Assembly: GCA_016710635.1 (NCBI GenBank)
Contig: JADJVL010000006.1
Span: 186,001-250,000, forward strand
Source: Holophagaceae bacterium
GTDB taxonomy: Bacteria; Acidobacteriota; Holophagae; Holophagales; Holophagaceae
DNA length: 64,000 bases
Reading direction: 5' to 3'
Shown here: positions 8,674 through 16,905 of the stretch, one piece after another
Layout of the letters: every line of letters starts with the position of its first letter
Numbering within the stretch: position 1 is the first letter of the stretch
Position numbers and translations under genes: made by a program
The notes under the pieces: generated by a model
What the model saw: the letters and a program-made list of their open reading frames with translations, nothing else
The model's database searches: none
Told to the model about the DNA's origin: nothing

Positions 8674-9177
8674 ATGGCGACCAAGTCCAAGTCCACCGCC
8701 ACCTCCACCCTGCCCAAGGTCCTCGGCGACAAGCTCTCGAAGGCCATCAGCCTCGTGGAGGCCAAGAAGCACGGGGAGGCCGAAGTCATGCTGCAGGAGC
8801 TTGCCAAGGAGGCCGCCGAGGGGCGGCACCTGGGCCTGGAGCGGACGGCGCGCACCTACCTGATCGTTTGCGCGGCCGCCAAGCCCGTGAAGGGTCCCGC
8901 GCCTTCCCCGGAGATGCAGGCCCAGCTGCACCTCAACCGCCGGGAGAGCAAGGAGGCCATCGAGATTCTCGACAAGGCCCTGAAGGCCCACAGCGACTGG
9001 GCCCAGCTGCATTATCTGAAGGCCATCGCCTTCGCCCAGCTCGGGGACGTCGCCAGCACCGCCGCCGCCCTCGGCAAGGCCGTGGAACTGAACAACGACA
9101 CGCGCTTCGTCTACCGCCTGGAGTCCGACTTCGACGCCTTCCGGCGGGAGCCGGCTTTCGTGACCTTCGAGACCTAG
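8674..9177 (+). CDS. small TPR-like protein
   Basis: A 167-residue soluble protein with a basic Ser/Thr/Lys-rich N-terminus and helical repeats. The repeat-like segments AKKHGEAEVMLQELAKEA, NRRESKEAIEILDKALKAH and LHYLKAIAFAQLGDVASTA look like TPR helices. The last of these matches the TPR consensus best. No signal peptide or catalytic motif. Probably a scaffold or adaptor, partner unknown. It has its own candidate promoter and lies 15 nt before the YvcK-family gene. Confidence 0.7.
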   Translation: MATKSKSTATSTLPKVLGDKLSKAISLVEAKKHGEAEVMLQELAKEAAEGRHLGLERTARTYLIVCAAAKPVKGPAPSPEMQAQLHLNRRESKEAIEILDKALKAHSDWAQLHYLKAIAFAQLGDVASTAAALGKAVELNNDTRFVYRLESDFDAFRREPAFVTFET

Positions 9178-9192
9178 TCCGCGCCAGTCCCC

Positions 9193-10191
9193 ATGGCCCC
9201 GAGCCAGAAACGCCGGTCCCTGGATCCCGACCGCCCGCTGCGGGTGGTGACCCTGGGCGGCGGGACCGGGCTGGCGGCCCTGCTGCGGGCGCTGAAGCCG
9301 GAGGCTGGCCGCTCCAAGGATCCCTGGAACCTCACGGGCATCGTGACGGTCACGGACAACGGCGGCTCCAGCGGGCGCCTCCGGTCGGAACTGGGCGGCA
9401 TTCCCCCCGGGGACCTGCGGAACTGCCTCGCGGCCCTGACCCGCGAGGAGTCGGTGCTGTCGGAACTGCTCAACTACCGCTTCAAGGGCGAGGGTTCCCT
9501 GGGGGGCCACGCCCTGGGCAACCTCATGCTGCTGGCCCTGGCGGACCTCACCGGCGACTGGGTCCAGGCCATCCGCCAGCTTTCCTCCGTACTGGTCACC
9601 GTGGGCCGGCTCTACCCGTCCACCACGGTCCCCGTGACCCTCTGCGCCGAGGATGCGGCGGGCCGCCGCTACGCCGGAGAAACGGCGGTCAACGCCTGCG
9701 AAGCGAGGATCAGCCGGATCTGGATCGAGCCCGAAGCCCCCGACCCCCTCCCGGAGGCCATGCTCGCCCTGCTCCGGGCTGATCTGATCCTCATGGCCCC
9801 CGGCAGCCTCTTCACCAGCACCATTCCGAACCTCCTCATTCCCGACCTGCGGGAGATGCTCAGCCAGACCCAGGCGCCCATCGTGTACGTGGCGAACCTC
9901 ATGACCGAGCCCGGGGAGAGTTCGGGGCTGAGCCTCGAGGACCACGTCCAGGCCATCCAGTCCTACGGCCGCGTGCGGCTCGCCGGCATCCTCGCCAACA
10001 CGACGCCCCTCTCCCCGCAGGTGCGCCACCGCTATGACGACGAGGGCGGCGTCGAGCTGAACCCGGAGGGCGCCAGCTGCGCGGGCGTGCCGATCCACGG
10101 CCATGGGCTGCTGGACCCCGAGGGCCTGCAGGCGAGACACCACCCGACCCTGTTGAACCAGGCGATCCGGGAGCTCGTCACGAGCCTCTGA
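9193..10191 (+). CDS. yvcK: YvcK/CofD-family gluconeogenesis factor
   Basis: A 332-residue protein of the CofD/YvcK family. The N-terminus carries GGGTGLAALLRAL (residues 22 onward) and then TDNGGSSGRLR and GGIPPGDLRNCLAAL, which are the nucleotide-sugar binding loops of YvcK. The central segment APGSLFTSTIPNLL is also characteristic. In Bacillus the protein binds UDP-sugars and affects gluconeogenic growth, cell shape and PBP placement. It is not the F420-biosynthesis CofD: no F420 genes are nearby and the motif set is YvcK-like. Cytoplasmic. Confidence 0.9.
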   Translation: MAPSQKRRSLDPDRPLRVVTLGGGTGLAALLRALKPEAGRSKDPWNLTGIVTVTDNGGSSGRLRSELGGIPPGDLRNCLAALTREESVLSELLNYRFKGEGSLGGHALGNLMLLALADLTGDWVQAIRQLSSVLVTVGRLYPSTTVPVTLCAEDAAGRRYAGETAVNACEARISRIWIEPEAPDPLPEAMLALLRADLILMAPGSLFTSTIPNLLIPDLREMLSQTQAPIVYVANLMTEPGESSGLSLEDHVQAIQSYGRVRLAGILANTTPLSPQVRHRYDDEGGVELNPEGASCAGVPIHGHGLLDPEGLQARHHPTLLNQAIRELVTSL

Positions 10192-10277
10192 GCGCCAGCT
10201 CCTTGGGGCCCAGGCGGGCGGGGAACCGGTCGATTGAGGTAGAGTCGAGGGGGGCGATAGCTCCCTCCTGGAGACGC

Positions 10278-11405
10278 ATGGGCATCAAGGGCGATCTTGC
10301 CACCATGGGACTGGAAGACATCTTCCAGTGGCTGGCGGTCGGCCGGAAAACCGGAGTGCTCCACCTCAACGGCGTCGTCCACCGGAAGAAGGTGGACTTC
10401 CACGACGGCCGCATCAAGGGCTGCTGGTCCTCGGACCCGCGGGAGTACATGGGCCAGTTCCTGCTGAGCTTCAACCGCATCACGGAGGCCCAGCTCCATG
10501 ACGCCCTCGCCGCCCAGGAGGACGAGAACCAGCTCCTCGGCCGCATCCTCGTGGACCGCCAGCTCCTCACGGAAGGGGAAGTCCGGGAGATCCTCCAGGC
10601 CAAGGTGGAGGAGAGCATCTATGACGCCTTCATCTGGAACGCCGGCCACTTCGAGTTCATGGACGGGGAGGCGCCCGCGGACAAGGCCACGGCCCTGAAC
10701 CTGGACGTCACCGGCATCGTCATGGAAGGCACCCGCCGCCGGGATGAATGGAAGCGGATCCGGGATGTCCTCAAGGGGGCTGATGCGGTACTCGATGGTG
10801 TATCGGAGATCATCGCCGACTTCCTGCCCCTGGCCCCCGGCGACGCCAAGATCCTCTCCTTCGTGGACGGGCAGCGGACCCTGGAACAGATGGCCGTCGA
10901 GCTCCGCTGGTCCGAATTCAAGGTCAGCCACCACCTCATGGACATGATCGACAAGGGCATGCTCACGGTGCTGGATCCCGGCGGCCACGCCAACGAGAAG
11001 ACCCAGGCCCTCGTCCAGGAGGCCGAGAAGCTGGTGAAGGCCGGCCAGCTGGACCAGGCGGAGGCGGCGCTCCGTGAGCTCCTGCAGGCCTCCCCGGCCC
11101 TCGCCCAGGCCCAGGCCCTCCTCGACCAGGTGGAGGACCTGAAGGGCGCGCGGATTCCGCCGCCCAAGGATTCGGACGTTCCGATCCTCGCCATCAGCCT
11201 GGACCAGCTGATGACCGCCAACCTCTCCGCCAGCGAAGGGTTCCTGGCGAGCCGCGTCGACAGCATCAGCAGCGTCGGCGACATCGTCGCCATCAGCCCG
11301 CTGCCCCCCGACGAATGCCGCGCCATCTTCACCCGCCTGCTGCGCAAAGGCATCCTCCGGGTGGATGGATCCACCCCGGCCCGGTTCTCGCACCGGTCGC
11401 CATGA
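10278..11405 (+). CDS. DUF4388 domain protein
   Basis: A 375-residue cytoplasmic protein starting MGIKGDLATMGLEDIFQWL, the hallmark of DUF4388 (PATAN-like), with the strand pair KTGVLHLN and KKVDFHDGRIKGCWS. The N-terminal domain (about residues 1-150) is followed by a helix-turn-helix-like region (about 185-245, LSFVDGQRTLEQMAVELRWSEFKVSHHL), a short TPR-like stretch (about 250-300, EAEKLVKAGQLDQAEAALREL) and a second winged-helix-like tail (about 310-375). DUF4388 proteins are common in delta-proteobacteria and Acidobacteriota and are linked to signalling or motility, but no activity is proven. The start is chosen for GGAG 5 nt upstream. Confidence 0.8.
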   Translation: MGIKGDLATMGLEDIFQWLAVGRKTGVLHLNGVVHRKKVDFHDGRIKGCWSSDPREYMGQFLLSFNRITEAQLHDALAAQEDENQLLGRILVDRQLLTEGEVREILQAKVEESIYDAFIWNAGHFEFMDGEAPADKATALNLDVTGIVMEGTRRRDEWKRIRDVLKGADAVLDGVSEIIADFLPLAPGDAKILSFVDGQRTLEQMAVELRWSEFKVSHHLMDMIDKGMLTVLDPGGHANEKTQALVQEAEKLVKAGQLDQAEAALRELLQASPALAQAQALLDQVEDLKGARIPPPKDSDVPILAISLDQLMTANLSASEGFLASRVDSISSVGDIVAISPLPPDECRAIFTRLLRKGILRVDGSTPARFSHRSP

Positions 11406-11484
11406 GCGCCGGGCCGCCCTCCTGCCCACCGGGAAAGACGGGACCGCCGGGACTGAATCAAGCCTTCCATCTGCCGAGGTAGCC

Positions 11485-12219
11485 ATGCGCTCTGCCCTAG
11501 TCGTTGCCCTGACCCTGCCCGCCCTCCTCGGGGCCGCCCCCGCGCAGAAGAAGCCCCGGAAGCCCGCGGCCAAGGCTTCGGTGAAGCCGAACACCACTGC
11601 CCTGCAGGCGCAGATCGCGAAGCTCATCACCGAGCGCGACGAGCTGAAGGCCAAGCTGGTGGTGCAGGACGCCGCCGGCGGAGACCTCGCGGACGCGGTG
11701 AAGAGCCGGGACCTCGCCCGGGAGGAGGCCGCCGCCGCGAAAAAGGAGCTGCAGCAGCTCAAGGCGACCCTGCAGGAGAACAAGGCCGGCGGCGAGGACA
11801 TCCTCAAGGACCTGCAGGCGGCCAAGGCGGAGAGCGCCGCCCTCAAGGAACAGAACGCGCAGCTGACCCACAGCCTCGAGGCGGCCACCGCCAAGTTGCA
11901 GGGGGCCGTGCCCGAAGGCAGCCTGGTGGGCTACAGCCAGGACATCATTCCCGCCAAGGCCATCAACCTGAACCGCGTGACCCCCAAGGTGAAGAAGGTG
12001 GACCGGGGCGTGGTGGTGGTGAACGTCCTGGTGAGCGAGAACGGGGACGTGGTGCAGGCCAAGCTGCTCCAGGGCCTGCCCGCCGACGACAAGTACGCCC
12101 TGGCCGCCAACGACGCCTGCGTCGAGGCCGCCAAGCGCCTCGTCTTCGATCCCGCCCGCGCCAAGGACGGCGTGACCCGGGTCAAGGTCTGGCAGGGCGT
12201 CGGCTTCTACATCGAGTGA
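11485..12219 (+). CDS. exported coiled-coil protein with TonB-like C-terminal domain
   Basis: A 244-residue protein with a signal peptide (MRSALVVALTLPALLGAAPAQ), a Lys/Ala/Pro-rich linker, a long coiled coil (about residues 35-150, many E/K/L heptads such as ITERDELKAKLVVQD) and a C-terminal domain of about 85 residues. That domain (GVVVVNVLVSENGDVVQAKLL...) matches the TonB C-terminal pattern. If the signal peptide is cleaved there is no membrane anchor, unlike true TonB, so energy transduction is doubtful. A periplasmic scaffold is possible. The ATG at 11485 is preferred over upstream in-frame starts because it begins the signal peptide and follows GAGG. Confidence 0.7.
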   Translation: MRSALVVALTLPALLGAAPAQKKPRKPAAKASVKPNTTALQAQIAKLITERDELKAKLVVQDAAGGDLADAVKSRDLAREEAAAAKKELQQLKATLQENKAGGEDILKDLQAAKAESAALKEQNAQLTHSLEAATAKLQGAVPEGSLVGYSQDIIPAKAINLNRVTPKVKKVDRGVVVVNVLVSENGDVVQAKLLQGLPADDKYALAANDACVEAAKRLVFDPARAKDGVTRVKVWQGVGFYIE

Positions 12220-12237
12220 GCCGCCGGCGCCTGTCGC

Positions 12238-12564
12238 CTACTTTCCGCCGCGCAGGTCCTTCCCCGGGGAGCCCACCGCGCAGGTGACATCGCCCTGGGC
12301 CCAGGCCTGGCAGGCCAGGCGCTGTTCCGGCGCAGCCTTGAGGATCTGCAGGATCCGCCGTTCGGCCAGGAGGGGCTCGCTCACCTTGTCCGCCCCGGAC
12401 TCGATGGTGACGACGCAGGTGCCGCAGCGGGCGTGCCCGCCGCAGCGATGGGTCAGGTCCACCCCGGCCTTCGTGGCCGCCGCCAGCAGGCTCAGCTCCC
12501 GCTCGAGGGGCGCCTCGCCCTTGGATTCGCCATTGACGCCATTCTTGAATGAAACCGTGAACAT
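12238..12564 (-). CDS. 2Fe-2S ferredoxin
   Basis: A 108-residue plant-type/adrenodoxin-like ferredoxin domain protein. The cluster ligands are CGGHARCGTC (C-x5-C-x2-C) plus a distal Cys in RLACQAW. It is a cytoplasmic electron carrier with unknown partner. The middle region AERRILQILKAAPEQRLACQ is typical of the group that binds the cluster in vertebrate-type ferredoxins. It is convergent with the TonB-like gene (18 nt between stops) and divergent from the 12690 orphan. No redox partner gene lies beside it. Confidence 0.88.
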   Translation of the reverse strand: MFTVSFKNGVNGESKGEAPLERELSLLAAATKAGVDLTHRCGGHARCGTCVVTIESGADKVSEPLLAERRILQILKAAPEQRLACQAWAQGDVTCAVGSPGKDLRGGK

Positions 12565-12689
12565 GGATCGATCGCTCGGAAAGGAGGGGCAGGAATCCGT
12601 CCGGTGCGGGCCCCGACGCTCCGGGGCGCTGCCACACTGGGCGTGTTGGCATTCTAGCAGGAGGACCTGATGGTTCGGACGGAGCGGCC

Positions 12690-13040
12690 GTGAAGGCGAG
12701 GCTGGCCCAGCACACCGTGGACTGCAGCGGCGACGCGGAGGCGGCCCGCGAGGCCTGGCGTGCGCAGGGCGTGGCGTGGCTGTGCCGGCCAGACACAGGC
12801 TGGAAGCTCGTCGCCCCCATGGCCGGGGAGCCTTCCTGGACGTGGGTCTACGAGCGCTGGGGCGCTCGTCTGTTCCTTCTCCACCTGGTGGAGCCCGGCC
12901 CCCACGGCGCGCGCATCCATGCCCGCGCCGACCTCAACGGGCCGCTGGCCTGGCTGCACCGCCTCCTGCTCCAGGCGGACTTCCGGGCCCGCCTGCCCGT
13001 CGCGCTCCGCGCGGTGGCCCGCGGCCTCGCCGCGGCCTGA
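12690..13040 (+). CDS. hypothetical protein, 116 aa
   Basis: Not recognised. GTG start with GGAG 5 nt upstream. The product is rich in Ala, Arg and Trp and ends in an amphipathic Arg/Ala/Leu helix (LHRLLLQADFRARLPVALRAV). There is no signal peptide, no clear membrane segment and no Cys cluster. The central region WTWVYERWGARLFLLHLVEPG may be a beta-hairpin. It stands between the divergent ferredoxin and the convergent porin and is closed by a strong terminator, which supports it being a real transcription unit. A false ORF in GC-rich DNA cannot be excluded. Confidence 0.5.
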   Translation: MKARLAQHTVDCSGDAEAAREAWRAQGVAWLCRPDTGWKLVAPMAGEPSWTWVYERWGARLFLLHLVEPGPHGARIHARADLNGPLAWLHRLLLQADFRARLPVALRAVARGLAAA

Positions 13041-13060
13041 ACCGCCTGGCCTATGGCGCG

Positions 13061-13087
13061 GAAAGGGCCCCTGATCGGGGCCCTTTC
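13061..13087. terminator. bidirectional intrinsic terminator
   Basis: A perfect 11-bp stem, GAAAGGGCCCC / GGGGCCCTTTC, encloses the 5-nt loop TGATC. It lies between the convergent 12690 gene and the porin gene. The TTTC end on both strands fits use in both directions. Confidence 0.8.
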
Positions 13088-13105
13088 GCGAAACGCCAGG
13101 AAGGC

Positions 13106-14386
13106 TCAGAACCCGATCTGGAACACCGCCACCAGCGTGTCGCCGCCCTGCTCCCCGGTCTGTCCAGCATGGGGGAGGAGGAAGTTGCCGCTGCGGTGGA
13201 CGTAGTTCAGCTTCACCTGGCCCTGGGAGTACTTGCCGGGATTCAGCAGGAAGTTGTAGCCCACCACCACCTCGGTGTACTTCGGCGTGTAGTCGGCATT
13301 CAGGGAGGCGCCCGTAGAGGTGTTCTGCGTGTAGGGGTTGTAGGCGCCGTACCATTTATCGCCCTGGTTGTAGTTCATGAAGTCGTAGCGGCCCGTGAAC
13401 TGGTGCCGGCCCATCTTGTACACGCCGGTGAGGGTGTAGCCCAGGAACTTCTGGTCCAGGTGCTGGCGCACCGCCGTGGCCACGCCGAGGGAACCCCAGC
13501 GGCGGCCCAGGAGGCCCGTCATCACTTCCGCGGACGCATGCAGCTTGGAGGTCTCGTAGACGTAGTAGAAGCCCTGGGCCGAGGTCTTGTCCTTGTTGTC
13601 CAGGACGCCCTGCTTGAAGGCCGCGTCGTTCGTCGCGCCGGCGAAGGTGCCGATGGTCAGGCCGCCCTTGTCGGCCTGGTCGGTGACGCCCTGCTTGGAG
13701 TAGAAGCCGAACTTGTGGTCGGCGCCGTAGTTCATCTCGAGGCGGAAGGCGAAGTCCTTCTGGGCGTTCGCGTCATTGGCCCTGCCGAAGTCCCGGTCGG
13801 CGCTGCCGTTGAAGAAGCCCACCACGGCCTTGGCTCCGAGTTCCTTGGGATTTCCGAATGTGTACGAGGCCGTGAAGCCCCGGTCCCGGCGGTCGCCGAT
13901 CTGCCGGTTCATCATGGAGCGGTCGTAGAAGTAGAGGGAAGGCGAGCCGACGAGGGTGGCCTCGAAACTCGTGGGCGGCTTGAACTGCCCGAGCTTGACC
14001 TCCAGCTTGGGGCTCGGCCGCCAGAACAGGATCGCGTCGAAGACGAGGTTGGGGAACGACGTCGCTCCCGGCGCCGCGGTGGTGCTGGTGGCGGTGTTCG
14101 GATCGAACATCAGGTTGAAGGACACCTCGTCGGTGATCTTGCCGTTGAGGTAGATTTCCGCCCTGCGCACGCTGAGCCCGTTCTCCCTGAAGTCGCCGCG
14201 GAGCGGGTAGTAGCTGCCGGAGCCTGTGCCCCCCGCGAGGGTTCCGGAGGGCGTGTTCAGCCGCAGATTGTTGTCGAGCATCTGCGTCATGTACAGGTTC
14301 AGGCAGGCCGTGACCTTTATGTCCTGGGCCGGGAGGGCCGAGCCTGCGATCGCAAGGGCGGCAAGGGAGAGAAGCGGTTTGCGCAT
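13106..14386 (-). CDS. phosphate-selective-type outer-membrane porin (OprO/OprP family)
   Basis: A 426-residue outer-membrane beta-barrel. There is a signal peptide (MRKPLLSLAALAIAGSALPAQ). The barrel strands alternate hydrophobic and polar residues (YLNGKITDEVSFNLMFDP, KLEVKLGQFKPP), and the C-terminus ends in aromatic Phe (VAVFQIGF), the BAM recognition signal. The motif LKLGQF-KPP-like segment and RRAEIYLNG are typical of the OprO/P family. The solute is unknown; phosphate or polyphosphate is the family precedent only. The gene is alone on its strand, divergent from livK across 414 nt. Confidence 0.82.
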   Translation of the reverse strand: MRKPLLSLAALAIAGSALPAQDIKVTACLNLYMTQMLDNNLRLNTPSGTLAGGTGSGSYYPLRGDFRENGLSVRRAEIYLNGKITDEVSFNLMFDPNTATSTTAAPGATSFPNLVFDAILFWRPSPKLEVKLGQFKPPTSFEATLVGSPSLYFYDRSMMNRQIGDRRDRGFTASYTFGNPKELGAKAVVGFFNGSADRDFGRANDANAQKDFAFRLEMNYGADHKFGFYSKQGVTDQADKGGLTIGTFAGATNDAAFKQGVLDNKDKTSAQGFYYVYETSKLHASAEVMTGLLGRRWGSLGVATAVRQHLDQKFLGYTLTGVYKMGRHQFTGRYDFMNYNQGDKWYGAYNPYTQNTSTGASLNADYTPKYTEVVVGYNFLLNPGKYSQGQVKLNYVHRSGNFLLPHAGQTGEQGGDTLVAVFQIGF

Positions 14387-14800
14387 CAGAGCTCCTACAG
14401 GGGCGGCCGGCCCGGACGGATCGGCTGGGATGGATGAAGCGATGTCGGGATGTCAGGCATCCCGACGCCATGAAACGGGATCACTGGTGAAATTTAATGG
14501 GCTCGCAAGGCCATGTACCCCTTTCGGACCCCTGTTGTGATCAATGTCCGGAGAGTTGTGACGGAACCCCAGCCGGCTCTCCTCGGCATCTGGGCCCCAG
14601 CGCACCGGGCCGGCCATCCGAGGTTGGCCCGCGTCCATTTCGGATCGGCGGGAGGCAATTCGGTCACAAGTCGCTTCCGCCGGGGGGTGAAAGCACCCTC
14701 TGACCTGGACACGCCGGGGTGCGCGGAATAACTTCCACTCCATTGCGCGATCCGGCTCGATCTGGATTCCCCTGCCACCACGCTTCCCGGGAGGTTCTCC
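14387..14800. other. 414-nt divergent intergenic region, porin / livK
   Basis: This region must hold the promoters of both the porin gene (minus) and the liv operon (plus). An A+T-richer patch lies at 14487-14500 (GTGAAATTTAATGG). I see no convincing -35/-10 pair, no riboswitch and no ORF with a credible ribosome site. The livK ribosome site GGGAGG lies at 14789-14794. Confidence 0.5.
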
Positions 14801-15952
14801 ATGAAACGCACCCTCGTCACCATGGCCCTCGCCCTGGGTCTCAGCGGCACGGCGTGGAGCCAGGCCCTCAAGATCGGCGTGATCAACTCCATGAGCGGTC
14901 CCGAGGCGCCCATCGGCGAGAACCTCACCAACGGGATCAAGCTGGCGGAGGAGGACCTGAAGAAGAAGGGGATCCTGCTGCAGATCGTGTGGGAGGACGA
15001 TACGGGCAAGCCCCAGATCGCCATGAGCGCCATGGAGAAGCTGGCCACCCGCGACGGCGTGGCGGGCATCGTGGGGCCCTACACCTCCGCCTGCGCCAAC
15101 GCGGTCTCCAAGCTCGCGGAGCGCTACAAGACGCCCCTCCTCGTGCCCGCTGCGGCCAAGGAGGAGATCACCCGCCAGGGGCTGAAGTACGTCTTCCGGA
15201 TGAACGCGCCGGCGGACGTCTACGCCGCCGTGCTGGTGGACGCCGCCACCGGCCTCGGCAAGCCCAAGACCATCGCCTTCATGTACGAGAACACCGACTT
15301 CGGCACCAGCACCACGAAGACCGCGAAGGAATACGTGGCCAAGAAGGGCATCCAGGTGGTGGCCGACGAACCCTATCCCAAGGGCGCCCAGGACTACCGG
15401 TCGACCCTCTCGGTGATCAAGTCGAAGAACCCCGATCTCGTCTTCCTCGTCAGCTACGTGGCGGACGCGATCCTCATCATGCGGCAGAGCAAGGAAGTCG
15501 GGTTGAAGCCCCAGGCCTTCCTGGGCGGCGGGGCCGGCTACACCACCGCGCAGTTCGCCACGGAAAAGGCCGTCTCCAACTTCGTGTTCAGCTGCACCCA
15601 GTGGACTGACGACGTGAGCTGGCCGGGCGCCAAGGATTTCGGCAAGCGCTACAAGGCCAAGTTCGGCAAGGAGCCCACCTACCACGCGGCCTGCGCCTAT
15701 GAATCGATGATGGTGATGGCGGACTGCGCCCAGAAGGCCAAGGGCGACAAGGAGCAGACCCAGGCGGCGCTCCGTGCTGGCAAGTGGAACGGCATCATGG
15801 GCGACGTGAAGTTCGAGGACTACAACGGCTTCACCAACCAGAACAACCACCAGATGCTGGTCCAGCAGCTGTTCGACGGCAACTATGAGACCGTCTTCCC
15901 GGCCAAGTTCGCCACGCGGAAGCCCACCTACCCCTTCCCAGGCTGGAAGTGA
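14801..15952 (+). CDS. livK: branched-chain amino acid ABC transporter, substrate-binding protein
   Basis: A 383-residue periplasmic binding protein. The signal peptide MKRTLVTMALALGLSGTAWSQA is followed by the family start LKIGVINSMSGPEAPIGENLTNGIKLAEEDL and VGPYTSACANAVSKLAE (the ligand-contact loop of Peripla_BP_6). It captures leucine/isoleucine/valine or related amides for LivHM; exact specificity is not visible. It is the first gene of livKHMGF. A strong hairpin follows the stop codon. Confidence 0.93.
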   Translation: MKRTLVTMALALGLSGTAWSQALKIGVINSMSGPEAPIGENLTNGIKLAEEDLKKKGILLQIVWEDDTGKPQIAMSAMEKLATRDGVAGIVGPYTSACANAVSKLAERYKTPLLVPAAAKEEITRQGLKYVFRMNAPADVYAAVLVDAATGLGKPKTIAFMYENTDFGTSTTKTAKEYVAKKGIQVVADEPYPKGAQDYRSTLSVIKSKNPDLVFLVSYVADAILIMRQSKEVGLKPQAFLGGGAGYTTAQFATEKAVSNFVFSCTQWTDDVSWPGAKDFGKRYKAKFGKEPTYHAACAYESMMVMADCAQKAKGDKEQTQAALRAGKWNGIMGDVKFEDYNGFTNQNNHQMLVQQLFDGNYETVFPAKFATRKPTYPFPGWK

Positions 15953-15970
15953 GCCTCTGAGACCGGGACC

Positions 15971-15997
15971 GCAGGGGCTGGACCCTCCAGCTCCTGC
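15971..15997 (+). promoter_or_regulatory. intercistronic hairpin between livK and livH
   Basis: GCAGGGGCTGG / CCAGCTCCTGC forms an 11-bp stem (one G-T wobble) with the loop ACCCT. No T-run follows, so it is more likely an mRNA-stabilising or partial attenuation element than a full terminator. It would favour high expression of the binding protein over the permease subunits. Confidence 0.5.
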
Positions 15998-16029
15998 GCC
16001 CGCCTTGCCACCACCACCGGGGACCCACC

Positions 16030-16896
16030 ATGGACGTCTTCCTGCAGTCGCTCATCAGCGGAATCCTCCTGGGCGGGGTCTATGCGCTGATCGGGACCGG
16101 ACTGACCCTGATCTTCGGCGTCATGCGGGTCATCAACTTCGCCCACGGGGACATCCAGATGGTGGGCATGTACCTCACCTACCTGCTGTTCGTGCACGCC
16201 GGCATCGACCCCTTCGTCTCGGTGCTCATCACCTTTCCCCTGATGTTCCTGTTCGGCGGGCTGATCCAGAAGGTGTTCATCAACCGCGTGCTGGACGCCC
16301 TCCCCCAAAACCAGATCCTGCTGACCATCGGCCTGGGGCTGATCATGAGCAACACGGCCATGCTGATCTTCACCTCGGACTACAAGATCCTCACGACCTC
16401 CTACAGCTCGGGCAGCGTCAAGCTCGGCGGGATCTCCATTAGCCAGCCCATGACCATCTCCTTCCTCATCACCGTGGCGGTGACGGCGGCGCTCTGGTGG
16501 TTCCTCAAGAAGACCGACACGGGCCAGGCCATCCGCGCCACGGCCCAGGACCGGGACGCCGCCCAGCTCATGGGCATCAACGTGAAGCGCATGTCCATCA
16601 TCGCCTTCGGCCTGGGCTCCTCCCTGGTCGCCACCGCCGGGGCGCTGATCGCCCCGACCTACTACATCTATCCGCAGGTCGGCGCGGCCTTCACCCTCAA
16701 GGCCTTCGTCATCACGGTCCTGGGCGGCATGGGCAGCATCGTCGGCGCGGCCCTCGGCGGCATCATCATCGGGATCTCCGAAAGCATGGGCGCCGCCTAC
16801 ATCGGCGCCGGCTGGAAGGACGTGGTGGTCTTCGCCCTCTTCCTCCTCGTCCTCCTGCTCAAGCCCTCCGGGCTCATGGGCAAGTCCAATGCGTAG
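16030..16896 (+). CDS. livH: branched-chain amino acid ABC transporter permease LivH
   Basis: A 288-residue inner-membrane permease of the BPD_transp_2 family. Family landmarks are GGVYALIGTGLTLIFGVMRVINFAHGD near the N-terminus, RATAQDRDAAQLMGINV (the cytoplasmic coupling loop) and the C-terminal GMGSIVGAALGGIIIGISES. About eight hydrophobic helices are visible. It pairs with LivM. A GGGGA ribosome site precedes the ATG. Confidence 0.94.
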   Translation: MDVFLQSLISGILLGGVYALIGTGLTLIFGVMRVINFAHGDIQMVGMYLTYLLFVHAGIDPFVSVLITFPLMFLFGGLIQKVFINRVLDALPQNQILLTIGLGLIMSNTAMLIFTSDYKILTTSYSSGSVKLGGISISQPMTISFLITVAVTAALWWFLKKTDTGQAIRATAQDRDAAQLMGINVKRMSIIAFGLGSSLVATAGALIAPTYYIYPQVGAAFTLKAFVITVLGGMGSIVGAALGGIIIGISESMGAAYIGAGWKDVVVFALFLLVLLLKPSGLMGKSNA

Positions 16897-16905
16897 GGAG
16901 CGGTG

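Noticed and set aside
14497..14731. Small open frames between the porin and livK
   Set aside because: They have no ribosome sites, overlap each other in different frames and show no protein-like pattern.
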